Shown here in pieces: positions 17,905-27,888 of a stretch of DNA of 64,000 nucleotides; positions within the stretch are counted from its first letter, which is position 1, and the number at the start of each line of letters is the position of its first letter. The position numbers and the translations under genes were made by a program. Source of the stretch: Clostridiaceae bacterium AM27-36LB (GTDB lineage Bacteria; Bacillota; Clostridia; Lachnospirales; Lachnospiraceae); NCBI GenBank assembly GCA_003480725.1, contig QUJQ01000003.1:307082-371081 (forward strand), given 5' to 3'. Under the pieces are notes generated by a model. It was not told the origin of the DNA, ran no database searches, and worked only from the letters and a program-made list of their open reading frames with translations.

Positions 17905-20900
17905 TTATTCTTCCTTCGTCTGTTCTTCCGTCTCCTGCTGTCCCGGGAACTGTGTAACCTTTCCCTTGCTGTATGCATAGATCCAGGAGGCGTCCATACT
18001 GTCTATCATGCCATCTCCATTTACATCTGCAAGCACTTTCTGCTCTTCCGTCGCATCTTCTCTGCCTGTGGCAAACTTATATACAAGTTCCGCATCTTCA
18101 TCATTCACAACGCCATCTTCATTTACATCTCCGAGAACTGTTGTACGGTCTCCCACCCGCAGCTTCAGAACAACATACGGTTCATCATACGGTACACCCG
18201 CATTACCATCTTTGTTCTGATATTTCACATACTTAAACCGGATCGTAAAGTTCACATCAGCTGCACTCAACGGATCTTTTGAATAGGTCACATAATCCGT
18301 CACATCCCTGGTCGTTCCGTTGGTATAATGAGCAGTGACCTTCATACCTGTCGGATCAAAGTAATCTCCCACAGCATACTCCATCTTTGTCGGTTCCTGA
18401 TCAATGGTCAGTTTTTCGATCGTACTGCTCAGGGACATGAGTCTTGCAGAGTCATTTTTGAAATAGATCGTTCCATCCTTATCGATCACCGGAGTACACA
18501 ATGCATACTGTGCATCTTCTCCTACAGGCGTGAACAGTACCGGAGCTGTCTGATAAGTTTTTTCACTTCCCTTATCATTATAAATCTCCGTAATAGTCTG
18601 TTCCGGTGCAGTCTGTCCCTTCTTATCTGTGATTACACGAAGTTTTCCAGGTGTATAGTTATCAAAGAAATAGATGTAAGCTTTTCCTTCTTTTTCTTCA
18701 TATGCCGTTGTCAACACACCACTGGTCTGCGGATATCCCTGGGTGATCACCTTATAAGCGATGGAAAAGTCGTCCAGATCGATCACCGTAATATTATGAC
18801 CGCTGTATGCGCCAAACTGAGATACACCAGACACTCCAATATAAGCTCTTCCATTGTAGATAGTAGGGGTGCTGGTACTCATTGCCGGAGTTCTGCTGCT
18901 GCCAGAACCATTATCAAGCAGCAATGCTGTCAGAGAATTCTGCACCATTGTACCATCCTTATTCACCTGCAGCCGATAGAAATAACCACCCTTGGTCGTA
19001 AAGTAATAGTTATTGGTTCCCTCTTCTCTGGTGATCGTGCTTCTAAGGTCTCCCACTTCTTTTAACTGTACCTGGTCGATCACTCTTCCGGTCTTCGGAT
19101 CCAGTGACAGTACATTGGAATGTCCCTTATCGTATCCATCTTCTCCATCGTCTGTTCCTACCAGAATGAATTGATCACAGGCATATGCACCTGCCCAGTA
19201 GAAACCACCTTTCTGTGTATAGGTCCAGCTTGCCAGCTTCTCTTCATCCGCTCTGGATTGATCTTCATCAGTCACGGAAATACATGCAAAATTACCATCC
19301 AGCTTCTCACCGTTCCAGAAACCGGTATACAGGTAACCATCATGATAGATGATCGGGCAGTTCGGCTGTCCTCCCAGAGCGTCATGATAGATCCACAGCG
19401 GCTTCAGCGTATCTGCATTAAAGGCCTGAATATCTCCTCCGGAAAGTCCCACAAAGATCATACCGTCTGCATAAGTCGGCGGATTGATCCCAAAGCTGGA
19501 GGAATGTGCCATCGATCCCTGCGCTTTTATCTCACCGGATATCTTGTCGATCTTATAGATACTGGTATCTCCATATACATAGATCGAATCATCCACAATG
19601 ATCGGGCAGCCAGTTGCATTGGATCCATATCCATCTCCCAGCTTCACAGACCAGTTCAGCACTGCTTCTTCTGCGGTCTTCGGCACTGGACTGTTGATCA
19701 CACCATTATTGTTGGCATCACATCGGAAAGAAGGCCATTCCGCATCAAAATTTTTCAATGACGTATTGTCTGTTGCTTCGTCAAGCGCAACGGTCACGGT
19801 CGCTGCCTGATCCGGTGTCTTGTAGGTCTCTTTCTTTCCAACATATCCCTTACAGGTCACATGGTATTCATAGGTCTGTCCCGGGATCAGTCCATAGGTT
19901 CCATCTGCAGATGCCTTCACGGAACGTCCATTGTTACTGTTTACTACAAATGTTCTTGCATTCTCCGGAGTCGTCTTAAACGTGATCTTCACCGGATCAA
20001 TCTGCGTAATATGCAGTACATAAGAGGTAGAAATACTGTTGTTATCCTTATGGCAGACCTGAATCGTAATATCTTTGCTGTTCCAGCTGTCAGGGTTATC
20101 CCCAAGATCAAGCGCAACATCCGTAAGAGAATCATAATGTTTTCCATCGATCACAGCATAGAATCCGCCGCCCCATCTGGTATCCTTATCTTCATTATAG
20201 AATTTTGCATTCAGTGTCAGATTCTGCGCACCCCGCTCGATCATTACCCAATATTCTGTCGTATCACGATCAAAGCTGACAACTTTTCCTTCCTTGTCCA
20301 TCAGACTCAGTTTCCCACTGTCATCTGCCAGAGACGGTGCAACACCGCGGTCATCATTTAAATGTGCAGAACGGCGGATCGTAACTTCATAGTCCTGATA
20401 CCATGTAGCCGTTTTTGCAGAATCTGTCTTTGTCAGACGCATCACAAGCTTCTGACCAAATCCTGATACAAGTAAAAACTGCCCACCAAGAGGTGTACTT
20501 TTTCCTTCATCAGATTTTACAGACTTTTCCACTTTTGTATCCAGCATATTATGCTGCACGGTGTAAAGTGCCTCGATACTGTAGCCGTCCAGACCGGCAG
20601 CAGATACATATGCCATGTTATTTGCATCCGGAATGATGCAGGACACTTTATGTGTATCTGCTGAAAATGTATTTTCCAGTTCATACGGAGCATAGATGCC
20701 TGATCTTGAATATAATGCAAAGGCCGTCATTGCATCCACTTTCACAGGTTTTTCAACTTTGACCACCAGTCCTTCTGCCGCCGTAAAAGATGCTGTCGTG
20801 TGATACCAGGTATCCAGTGTTGCCACATATGTGTATTCTGCACCAGGAATCAACGCATAAGTTCCGTCTGCTCCCGGACGGATCTCCGATCCTGCGGCAT

Positions 20901-22425
20901 TCATCACCGCCACCGAAGTGTCCGCTGGTGTATCCAGTGTCACTGATACCGATGCTTCTTTCGTAATATGTAATGTATATTCTGATTTCTTCCCGGTTTT
21001 ATCACAAACCACCCGAACCTGTACATCCGTCTGATCCTGAGCCACAGATACGGTATTGGTGTTTGTTCCATTTACCAGTACACTGCAGCCTTCCTCTGCA
21101 AAAGGAGTTCCTGCGATTGTCAGGCTATCTCCCACGGTCGTCAGACTATATTCGGTCTGCATTCCATCAAACCCTGTCAGGAGTTCTGTATCTCCATCTT
21201 TTACTGACAATGCTCTCAAGGTTGGATACCGCTCCAGAACCATCTCATAGGACTGAATCATGGTATATCCATAGTCAGCCCGGCTCTTATCCTTAACCGG
21301 ATACTGCGCCTCCAGAAGAAAGGCTCGTCCCTCCAGACCCTGATTCACACAATAAGCCAGAGAGGTAGACTTACTGTTCCAGCTTCTGCTTATATCTGAT
21401 GCGTCTGTTCCGTTAACCCCAACATAAATTGTTCGAAGCAGTGTTGTCTTTTGATCTGGGATTCCTTCACCAAATGCCGCATTCAAGATAATCGCTGTTG
21501 TGCCTGTCACATCCGGGATCTGATAGACTGCCCGGTGTGCTTTTGAATTCTGTACTTTGGAAAATGGTTCTTTGTTCTGATCATTCAGAAGATTGATCTC
21601 CCCAAACCATTCGCCATCCGGCAAAGTTACCGACACAGACTGCTGCCCTTTAACAACCACCTCGCCGTCTACCCGGTTGTATCCACCATCGGACACTGAG
21701 AACTGGTAGGTTCCGGCCACCACCTGAATCTGTGTACCCTTTGCAATGCTGACATTTCCATACTGATCTGTCATGGTGATTGAGAGAGCAGTCACTGTCT
21801 TACTGCCCTGTGTGGCAGAAAAATTCACCGAGTATTTTGTTCCGTTCAGGATCGCCTCATAATCTGCAACTGCTTTCTCCAGTGATTCCTGCAGTTCTGC
21901 GGCATTTTTTCCTGTACGGATTCCTTTTAATGCCGCATCATAGGCTTCTTTTGCCGGTTCATATTTCTGAATTCTGGAAAAATCTTCTCTCTCCCGGTAA
22001 GCACCAACATACCGGATCAGATCCTCCATCTCTGAAGACCATGCATTCTCCACCTCTGTAAAGCAGATCACGGTCAGCTTTTCAGGAACTTCGTCCAATG
22101 CATATTTATTGTCGTCATAAAAATACATGAAATTTCCAGAGATTCCATCAATCGAATCAATGTAACCCTTCTCTTCCAGTCCAGCAAAAACATGTCCACT
22201 TGATAACAAAATCTGCTTTACAGTCTGATCATCTGTATATGGAACAGCCTCCGGTTCAATGATCGTTCCGTTGCTGTTTGCTGCTGTCAGGTATACCTTC
22301 TTCTGCGCTGATTCTGACATCTCCGGTGCAGCAGATACCTGCAGACCAAATACCAGAAGCAGAAGCAGAAACAAGGATAGCAACAACCCTTTTTTCCTGT
22401 GATGTTGTGTTCTCTTTGTCCTCAT
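17905..22425 (-). CDS. Secreted PQQ-type beta-propeller protein with C-terminal dockerin
   Basis: This exported protein of 1506 aa has a signal peptide at 1-32 (KKGLLLSLFLLLLLVFGLQV, then SAA). A helical and beta-sandwich region follows, including two cadherin-like stretches (about 400-500 and 650-800). Next come a PQQ/BamB-like propeller (about 905-1330; repeated blades such as VYGDTSIYKIDKISGEI) and a Big_3-like Ig domain (about 1335-1425, DYFDPTGMKVTAHYTNGTTR). A type I dockerin lies at about 1432-1490, with the calcium loops DVNEDGVVNDED and DVNGDGMIDSMD. The start is the ATG at 22423-22425, nine bases after AGGAGG; a GTG two codons earlier is too close. The dockerin predicts docking to the cohesin proteins encoded upstream in the same operon. 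The propeller ligand is unknown. Confidence 0.85.
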   Translation of the reverse strand: MRTKRTQHHRKKGLLLSLFLLLLLVFGLQVSAAPEMSESAQKKVYLTAANSNGTIIEPEAVPYTDDQTVKQILLSSGHVFAGLEEKGYIDSIDGISGNFMYFYDDNKYALDEVPEKLTVICFTEVENAWSSEMEDLIRYVGAYREREDFSRIQKYEPAKEAYDAALKGIRTGKNAAELQESLEKAVADYEAILNGTKYSVNFSATQGSKTVTALSITMTDQYGNVSIAKGTQIQVVAGTYQFSVSDGGYNRVDGEVVVKGQQSVSVTLPDGEWFGEINLLNDQNKEPFSKVQNSKAHRAVYQIPDVTGTTAIILNAAFGEGIPDQKTTLLRTIYVGVNGTDASDISRSWNSKSTSLAYCVNQGLEGRAFLLEAQYPVKDKSRADYGYTMIQSYEMVLERYPTLRALSVKDGDTELLTGFDGMQTEYSLTTVGDSLTIAGTPFAEEGCSVLVNGTNTNTVSVAQDQTDVQVRVVCDKTGKKSEYTLHITKEASVSVTLDTPADTSVAVMNAAGSEIRPGADGTYALIPGAEYTYVATLDTWYHTTASFTAAEGLVVKVEKPVKVDAMTAFALYSRSGIYAPYELENTFSADTHKVSCIIPDANNMAYVSAAGLDGYSIEALYTVQHNMLDTKVEKSVKSDEGKSTPLGGQFLLVSGFGQKLVMRLTKTDSAKTATWYQDYEVTIRRSAHLNDDRGVAPSLADDSGKLSLMDKEGKVVSFDRDTTEYWVMIERGAQNLTLNAKFYNEDKDTRWGGGFYAVIDGKHYDSLTDVALDLGDNPDSWNSKDITIQVCHKDNNSISTSYVLHITQIDPVKITFKTTPENARTFVVNSNNGRSVKASADGTYGLIPGQTYEYHVTCKGYVGKKETYKTPDQAATVTVALDEATDNTSLKNFDAEWPSFRCDANNNGVINSPVPKTAEEAVLNWSVKLGDGYGSNATGCPIIVDDSIYVYGDTSIYKIDKISGEIKAQGSMAHSSSFGINPPTYADGMIFVGLSGGDIQAFNADTLKPLWIYHDALGGQPNCPIIYHDGYLYTGFWNGEKLDGNFACISVTDEDQSRADEEKLASWTYTQKGGFYWAGAYACDQFILVGTDDGEDGYDKGHSNVLSLDPKTGRVIDQVQLKEVGDLRSTITREEGTNNYYFTTKGGYFYRLQVNKDGTMVQNSLTALLLDNGSGSSRTPAMSTSTPTIYNGRAYIGVSGVSQFGAYSGHNITVIDLDDFSIAYKVITQGYPQTSGVLTTAYEEKEGKAYIYFFDNYTPGKLRVITDKKGQTAPEQTITEIYNDKGSEKTYQTAPVLFTPVGEDAQYALCTPVIDKDGTIYFKNDSARLMSLSSTIEKLTIDQEPTKMEYAVGDYFDPTGMKVTAHYTNGTTRDVTDYVTYSKDPLSAADVNFTIRFKYVKYQNKDGNAGVPYDEPYVVLKLRVGDRTTVLGDVNEDGVVNDEDAELVYKFATGREDATEEQKVLADVNGDGMIDSMDASWIYAYSKGKVTQFPGQQETEEQTKEE

Positions 22426-22446
22426 TGTCACTTTCCTCCTGTTCCT

Positions 22447-24663
22447 CTATACAAGATTATCAATCCATCGATATTTCCATCGTTCCCATCGATTCCAATG
22501 TTCCAGGCAGGACTTCTTTACCTGTTCCGCATAAGCCATCATGGCTGTTTTCTGTTCTTCTGTCATAATATGGCTGCTGAACAGTGCCTCTTCATTCAGT
22601 CCGAACATGGCTTTTCGCTGTTCCTGATCTTCCATCTCTTCAGCTACATCTCCCTGTCTCAGAAGACGCACAGAATATCCATACCAAGCAGGAATTGCCT
22701 CTTTTGGCGGCAAAGCTCTCATCCATTCCAGATGTTTCCGGAAGATCCTGCGTCTGTACATCAGTATCGCCACAGCTCCCACAAGAAGCAGGATTCCCAA
22801 CAGCAGAATCAAGTATGAAAATCTTACTGACCAGCCAGTCTGTTCCTGAGACACTTCTGTCTGTTCCATGGTCTCCTGCTGTTGTGTATAACTCTTGCTC
22901 TGACCGTCATAGCTCTGATCGGCACCGCTGTTTTCATCAATACCAATCTCTTCCGGATCAATATATCCAGGAGTCGTCTCAAATGGAATCCAGCCGATTC
23001 CATCCAGATAGTATTCCGCCCAGGCATGAGCACAGGTTTCATCCAGAATCAACGGTTCTCCCGGCACTGCCTGTCCGGCCTGATCTCTGGTCAGAAGATA
23101 CCCCTCCACATACCGTGCCGGTACTCCATAATACCGCAGCATCAATGTCGCCGCTGTTGCATAATGAACACTGTAACCTTTTTTCTTCTGTTCCAGTGTA
23201 TAAGACAGAAAATCCTGACTTCCATTGACTGTCACTGTATTTTCATCATATGCCAGATTCTGTTCCAGGCACTGGAAGATCCGGTCCTTGATCTCTGACA
23301 ATGTAAGTGTTCCTCCACTGTCCGGCAGCAGTCTGTCCAGTGTCTGCTTTGCCGCATCCGTAAGTTCCAGATCCTTCTCACTGACATATTCTCTGTAGGA
23401 CTCTTCCATGCGAAGATATTCTTCCGCTTCCGGTGTTGTCTGTTCCGCTGCCAGCTTCTGAAGCATTCCATACCAGACCGGGACACTGCCGGACCGATAA
23501 GACATCTTCCAGCTGGTCTGTCCTGCTGCTGACTCCCCATCACCGATCAGATCAGCCTCTAACAGTTCTGTTCCTTCCAGACCGTAGGGCAGATACATGT
23601 GTCCCTTGCAGGCTGCCAGATTCTGTACACTCATCGTATACACATTATCTTCACTATCTGTTACATCCGCAACTGAACGGATCATAGCCTGTCCATAAAA
23701 ATCATTTTTATGAAGCCAGTAGAACAGATCTGATGCATCTGCCCGGTCTTCCGCCGGAAGCTCTTCCCAGGAAGATCCTGTATAGACTTCTCCCGTCATT
23801 CCCCGCAGATACAGTTTCTCATAAGAATCTGCCTGCAGCGACAATGCGGCTGTTCCTGACTTTTTCCATGTTCCCAGATTTTGCAGTCTTCCTTCCGGCA
23901 TGGAAGTCGTCTTCGTATCATACACCCGCTGGTGATACCACTGTCTCCACTGTTGATAAGCGGTACTTGCTCCATCTCCGCCCAATACAACAGTTCCTGT
24001 CAGCACCAATGCCAGCACAATGCTCAAGCCTCCATAAGCAATGAGCTCTGCACGTCCCGTCTTCGTTGTCCGTTTCTGCCCCCGCTGGATCAGAAGAAGA
24101 ATCAGACCGGCCACGTACAGTGCTGCTCCTGCTCCCGGCTTCAGAATCCCGCCTGCCAGTCCTGCCAGCATCAATACGATCATCATCAATTCCGGTAATA
24201 ACCATCCATACCAGACAGCTTCCGCTGTCAGAAATGCCAGCAGAAATCCCACTGACCATACCGCAAAGCCTATATTTCCTGTTGACTGCACTTCATAGTG
24301 CAGATGAATCCGGCCTGTTCTGGCAGTGAGAAGTTCCAGAACATCATTAGCCAGACAAAAGATTCCATCTCTGATCCGTCCAAAACATATAATCGCATAG
24401 ATGAGAAACGGGATCAGGATCAGTTCCTGCCGCTCTCTTTCTCTTGCCGCCAGAAAGAGAACGATCCAGCACAACAGAACCTCCACTACCGCTGTCAGAA
24501 TAATTCCATATGAGATAGAGGGAAATACCGGTACCAGAAGCCCGGTGAGTCCCACCATCAATACAGCTGCTGTCAGCCACTGACCGACAGATCCATGATT
24601 CACACCGGTTACTTCCTGCACTTCTGTCATCACAAGTCCGGTATTACATGCTATCTTCTTCAT
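22447..24663 (-). CDS. Membrane transglutaminase-like protein (TgpA type) with Ser in place of catalytic Cys
   Basis: This 738 aa membrane protein has six to eight hydrophobic segments in the first 240 residues. A large extracytoplasmic region holds a transglutaminase-like core (about 480-590), and a final TM segment (YLILLLGILLLVGAVAILMY) precedes a cytoplasmic tail. The core reads KKGYSVHYATAATLMLR, then GVPARYVEGYLLT, CAHAWAEYYLDGIGW and IPFETTPGY. In active relatives the residue before VHYA/EHFA is Cys; here the codon is AGT, Ser. The His (HAWAE) and an acidic third residue remain. It follows the DUF58 gene with no gap and forms the usual MoxR-DUF58-transglutaminase set. Confidence 0.85.
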   Translation of the reverse strand: MKKIACNTGLVMTEVQEVTGVNHGSVGQWLTAAVLMVGLTGLLVPVFPSISYGIILTAVVEVLLCWIVLFLAARERERQELILIPFLIYAIICFGRIRDGIFCLANDVLELLTARTGRIHLHYEVQSTGNIGFAVWSVGFLLAFLTAEAVWYGWLLPELMMIVLMLAGLAGGILKPGAGAALYVAGLILLLIQRGQKRTTKTGRAELIAYGGLSIVLALVLTGTVVLGGDGASTAYQQWRQWYHQRVYDTKTTSMPEGRLQNLGTWKKSGTAALSLQADSYEKLYLRGMTGEVYTGSSWEELPAEDRADASDLFYWLHKNDFYGQAMIRSVADVTDSEDNVYTMSVQNLAACKGHMYLPYGLEGTELLEADLIGDGESAAGQTSWKMSYRSGSVPVWYGMLQKLAAEQTTPEAEEYLRMEESYREYVSEKDLELTDAAKQTLDRLLPDSGGTLTLSEIKDRIFQCLEQNLAYDENTVTVNGSQDFLSYTLEQKKKGYSVHYATAATLMLRYYGVPARYVEGYLLTRDQAGQAVPGEPLILDETCAHAWAEYYLDGIGWIPFETTPGYIDPEEIGIDENSGADQSYDGQSKSYTQQQETMEQTEVSQEQTGWSVRFSYLILLLGILLLVGAVAILMYRRRIFRKHLEWMRALPPKEAIPAWYGYSVRLLRQGDVAEEMEDQEQRKAMFGLNEEALFSSHIMTEEQKTAMMAYAEQVKKSCLEHWNRWERWKYRWIDNLV

Positions 24664-25809
24664 CTACAACACCACCATCTGCAGATCTTCCCTGACCGTC
24701 TCTGCTCCATACGTGACTGTATAGATCTGACTGTCTGCCTGTGCCCCGTCACATATCAGTGCACAGACCTGTCCATCTGTAAATTCTTCTATCGTCTCTG
24801 GAAGGATTCTGCAAAAATACAATACCTTTCCATATTCTGCTCTTCCATAAGTTTCCAGCCACCAGTCCACACCACTTTTCTCCAGATCCGTACCTGACTT
24901 ATACATCTGCGGAATGATCTGCAGCAATTCATCCGTTCCCGGAATCTCTTCTCTGCACAGTTCCTTTCCATTGGTCCATGCCAGCGTATAGATCATTCCA
25001 TTCTGACTCAGTTCCTGACAGACAGATGCTACTGCTTCCGCCATGGCATCCATCTCGATGGGCGATGACTCTGCCGTATTCTTGTCCCACAGAACCAGCA
25101 AAGACCTGGAGACCGGCAGACTCGGATCCCGGACGATCAGCGTATCCAGCTTTCCAGACAATTTCCAGTGAATCTGACGAATCGGATCTCCCTGTACATA
25201 ATCTCTAAGCTGATAGATCTCCGATAAATCATATCCTTTCCGGTCTGGTGCGTAGCTTTCTTCTTCATCTGTCTGATAAAATGGCAGTTCCAATGATACC
25301 TGTGCAGAAAATGTATCCGGCAATACAGACATTTTACCGTTTTCGGAACAACTCACCGGTAAAGGCAGAATTCCGAACCAGTCCATGATCCACAGTCTGT
25401 GGGTCTGTACTCTGAGATATCCACAGTGTTCCGAACTTATCTCGAAGTTTTCCTCTGCTCTGCCCCCTGCTGGAACTGTCATACTGATCTCCAGAAAACT
25501 ACGTTCATCTGTCAGACCATTCTTTACTTCCAGCTCTCCATACAGGTGCATGACCGGTATTCTGGAGTCATTCTTTATCACAAGCGTTCCTGCTTTTTTC
25601 TGTCTCTTATCTGCGGTGACCGGAATCTGGATCTCTGCCTCCAAATGATTCCGCACATAGAAACCCAGTCCCCATGTCAGAAACACCAGTCCGACCATCA
25701 GAACTGCCGCAATCCATACCAGAACCAGATGACTGGTCCATGCAGTCACAAGCAGAAGTACTTCCGTCAGGATCCATCCTCCACATGCTTCGAACATCTT
25801 CTTTTTCAT
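24664..25809 (-). CDS. DUF58 domain-containing membrane protein
   Basis: This 381 aa protein has two N-terminal TM segments (about residues 10-50), a beta-rich region and the DUF58 core, whose signature is visible as LRDYVQGDPIRQIHWKLSGK. The core belongs to the von Willebrand A-like class and LLVLWDKN may be its strand with a MIDAS-like site. DUF58 proteins are partners of MoxR ATPases. It overlaps the MoxR gene by 4 bp (ATGA) and abuts the transglutaminase gene. Confidence 0.9.
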   Translation of the reverse strand: MKKKMFEACGGWILTEVLLLVTAWTSHLVLVWIAAVLMVGLVFLTWGLGFYVRNHLEAEIQIPVTADKRQKKAGTLVIKNDSRIPVMHLYGELEVKNGLTDERSFLEISMTVPAGGRAEENFEISSEHCGYLRVQTHRLWIMDWFGILPLPVSCSENGKMSVLPDTFSAQVSLELPFYQTDEEESYAPDRKGYDLSEIYQLRDYVQGDPIRQIHWKLSGKLDTLIVRDPSLPVSRSLLVLWDKNTAESSPIEMDAMAEAVASVCQELSQNGMIYTLAWTNGKELCREEIPGTDELLQIIPQMYKSGTDLEKSGVDWWLETYGRAEYGKVLYFCRILPETIEEFTDGQVCALICDGAQADSQIYTVTYGAETVREDLQMVVL

Positions 25810-26753
25810 CCGATCTGAAACTCCTTCACATCCGGCTTATGAACTGTCTTTTTGATCTCTTCCAGCAATCCGGCCGCTGTATATTCATGGAGTCTTGCCT
25901 TTCCTGACAACATCAGACGATGGGCACACACCGGTTCCAGTACCTGCTCCACATCCTCCGGGATCACATAATCCCTGCCTTCCAGATAAGCACACGCTTT
26001 CGCCGTTCTGCACACAGACAGAGCACCTCGCGGACTGACTCCCAGCTGTATATATTCATTGGCTCTGGTTGCTTCTGCCAGATCCGTAATATATTCGTAG
26101 ATTGCATCTGATACATATACCTGCTCTGTCTCCTGGATCAGCTTCTGCAGCTGTGGAATATCCACGATTGCCCGACACTGATCCAGAGGATTGGCATGAT
26201 GCCGTTCCTTCATCAGTGCCACCTGGCCTGCCCGGTCAGGATAGCCAATACTCAGCCGGATCAGAAAACGGTCCAGCTGTGCAGAAGGAAGCATCTGTGT
26301 ACCTGCTGATCCGGCCGGATTCTGGGTTGCCAGCACAACAAAAGGATCCGGCAGCGGATGTGTCACACCATCTACCGTCACCTGATGCTCCTCCATCGCC
26401 TCCAGCAGTGCCGACTGTGTCTTACTGGAAGTACGATTGATCTCATCCGCCAGCAGAAGGTTCGTCATAACAGCCCCCGGCTTGTAGGAAAGCATCTGTG
26501 TTTCCTTATCATATACAGAAAATCCGATGATATCAGAAGGCAACGTATCTGAGGTGAACTGTACTCGTCTGGAATCCAGCCCCAGTGTCCGGGCAAATGC
26601 CATGGCAAGAGTCGTCTTTCCCACTCCCGGCACATCTTCCAGGAGAACATGGCCCTGTGCCAGCACCGCCATCAACACCTTTCGGATCACATCATCTTTT
26701 CCAATAATTACTTTTCTGATTTCTTTTTGAATCTGTTCTGTCAGTTCATGCAT
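25806..26753 (-). CDS. MoxR family AAA+ ATPase
   Basis: This 315 aa AAA_3 chaperone-like ATPase has Walker A in LLEDVPGVGKTTLAMAFA (about residues 35-52), GFSVYDKE, Walker B in NLLLADEINRTSSKTQSALL and sensor FVVLATQNPAGSAGTQ-type sequence (LATQNP). The C-terminal lid domain contains GVSPRGALSV. MoxR proteins remodel or help mature partner complexes, usually with DUF58 or VWA proteins; here the partners are encoded next door. It overlaps the barrel gene by 8 bp. Acting on the surface assembly is inferred from the operon only. Confidence 0.92.
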   Translation of the reverse strand: MHELTEQIQKEIRKVIIGKDDVIRKVLMAVLAQGHVLLEDVPGVGKTTLAMAFARTLGLDSRRVQFTSDTLPSDIIGFSVYDKETQMLSYKPGAVMTNLLLADEINRTSSKTQSALLEAMEEHQVTVDGVTHPLPDPFVVLATQNPAGSAGTQMLPSAQLDRFLIRLSIGYPDRAGQVALMKERHHANPLDQCRAIVDIPQLQKLIQETEQVYVSDAIYEYITDLAEATRANEYIQLGVSPRGALSVCRTAKACAYLEGRDYVIPEDVEQVLEPVCAHRLMLSGKARLHEYTAAGLLEEIKKTVHKPDVKEFQIG

Positions 26754-27888
26754 GTGTTTTTCCTCGTTTTCTGAATATCATCCATACGCCTGCTCCTGCT
26801 GCGATGGTCAACATAGCTGCAATGACAGGAACTGCATAATTTCCAGACTGTGAAGGTCCCTTATAATCTGTAAAATCATACAGGCTTCCCTGTCCGTTCT
26901 CATATTTCTGCAATGCGACCTGCGCCATCAGCACTTGTTCGGTTGCCATAAAATTACTTTCCGAATCATCGACCGTATGTGCATATCCTCCATTATCGCG
27001 TTTAAATCGTTCGAGCCCATCCAGCAGGTTTACGCCATTCTTTGTAAACCGTTCATCTGATGCCGGATCGATCCCCAGTGCAGTCAGTGCAATCACTGCC
27101 TGCGCACAGGATTCTGCGCTCTCTGCTCCATAACTTTCAAATGAACCCGTCTCTGTCATATGTCCGGACAGCCATCCAAGTGCTTGATCTGCTGCATCCT
27201 GCACTTTTAAATCTGTATTATAATCCGGCGCCAGTGCCTGCAGTGCCATGGAAGTCAGATCCGGGTCTGAAGTCCCCGGCATCAGTCCAAAACTTCCGTC
27301 TTCATTCTGCTCTTTCAGAATCGCATCCTGTATCTGCTGTCTTGTATATCGTGCATCCTGTGGCACTTCTGCACCAGACGCATCCAGTGCGATCAGCGCG
27401 AAGATCCATCCGTTGATACCCTGCATTCCAAGATCATCCCCCTGATAATCATAGGTTCCATCTTTTACAAGGTCATAACTTCCAAAAGAAGTCGGATCTG
27501 CACCCAATGCCAATGTTGTCAGAATGATCCGATGGTATTCTGTAGCCTTTCGATCTGACAGGCTTCCTTCCTTGTCATACTGCTGTTCTACATACTCTTT
27601 TAACTGCTTCTTATACGCATCATAGTCATCCTGTTCACCGGCCAGTGCCAGCGCCAATGCCGCCCAGTCACTTAAGGAAGAACCCGCCGGAAGAAGTTCC
27701 GGCTTGTTCAGGATTGAGTCATCTTTTCCATCCAGTGTCAGTCTCAGTCCTTCTGCTGTCTGTGCGATCTGTGTCGACAGATCATCTGAACAAGACTGAT
27801 TGCCTGCAGCCATAGTTTCTATTCCTGACAGCACTAATGAAACACTGAGACATATGGCTGTCAGCTGATATCTTATAGCCCGTCTCAT
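26746..27888 (-). CDS. Membrane-anchored alpha/alpha-barrel protein (prenyltransferase/cobalamin-binder-like)
   Basis: This 380 aa exported protein has a signal peptide (about 1-28), a toroid of helical pairs (about 35-335) and a C-terminal TM anchor (YAVPVIAAMLTIAAGAGVWM, then IFRKRGKTHA). Helical-pair repeats are visible as SDWAALALALAG, GWIFALIALDASG, TSMALQALAP and CAQAVIALTALG, with QNEDGSFG-type turns. This fold occurs in squalene cyclases, prenyltransferases and the alpha domain of intrinsic factor and transcobalamin. No cyclase catalytic DxDD motif was seen. The gene overlaps the DUF4430 gene by 4 bp. DUF4430 resembles the beta domain of the same vertebrate B12 carriers, so a corrinoid-binding role is inferred. 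Confidence 0.8.
   Translation of the reverse strand: MRRAIRYQLTAICLSVSLVLSGIETMAAGNQSCSDDLSTQIAQTAEGLRLTLDGKDDSILNKPELLPAGSSLSDWAALALALAGEQDDYDAYKKQLKEYVEQQYDKEGSLSDRKATEYHRIILTTLALGADPTSFGSYDLVKDGTYDYQGDDLGMQGINGWIFALIALDASGAEVPQDARYTRQQIQDAILKEQNEDGSFGLMPGTSDPDLTSMALQALAPDYNTDLKVQDAADQALGWLSGHMTETGSFESYGAESAESCAQAVIALTALGIDPASDERFTKNGVNLLDGLERFKRDNGGYAHTVDDSESNFMATEQVLMAQVALQKYENGQGSLYDFTDYKGPSQSGNYAVPVIAAMLTIAAGAGVWMIFRKRGKTHA

Noticed and set aside
26746..27888. Squalene/hopene cyclase or prenyltransferase enzyme
   Set aside because: The barrel repeats are present, but I see no DxDD-type catalytic motif, the protein is exported and TM-anchored, and the context is B12-regulated.
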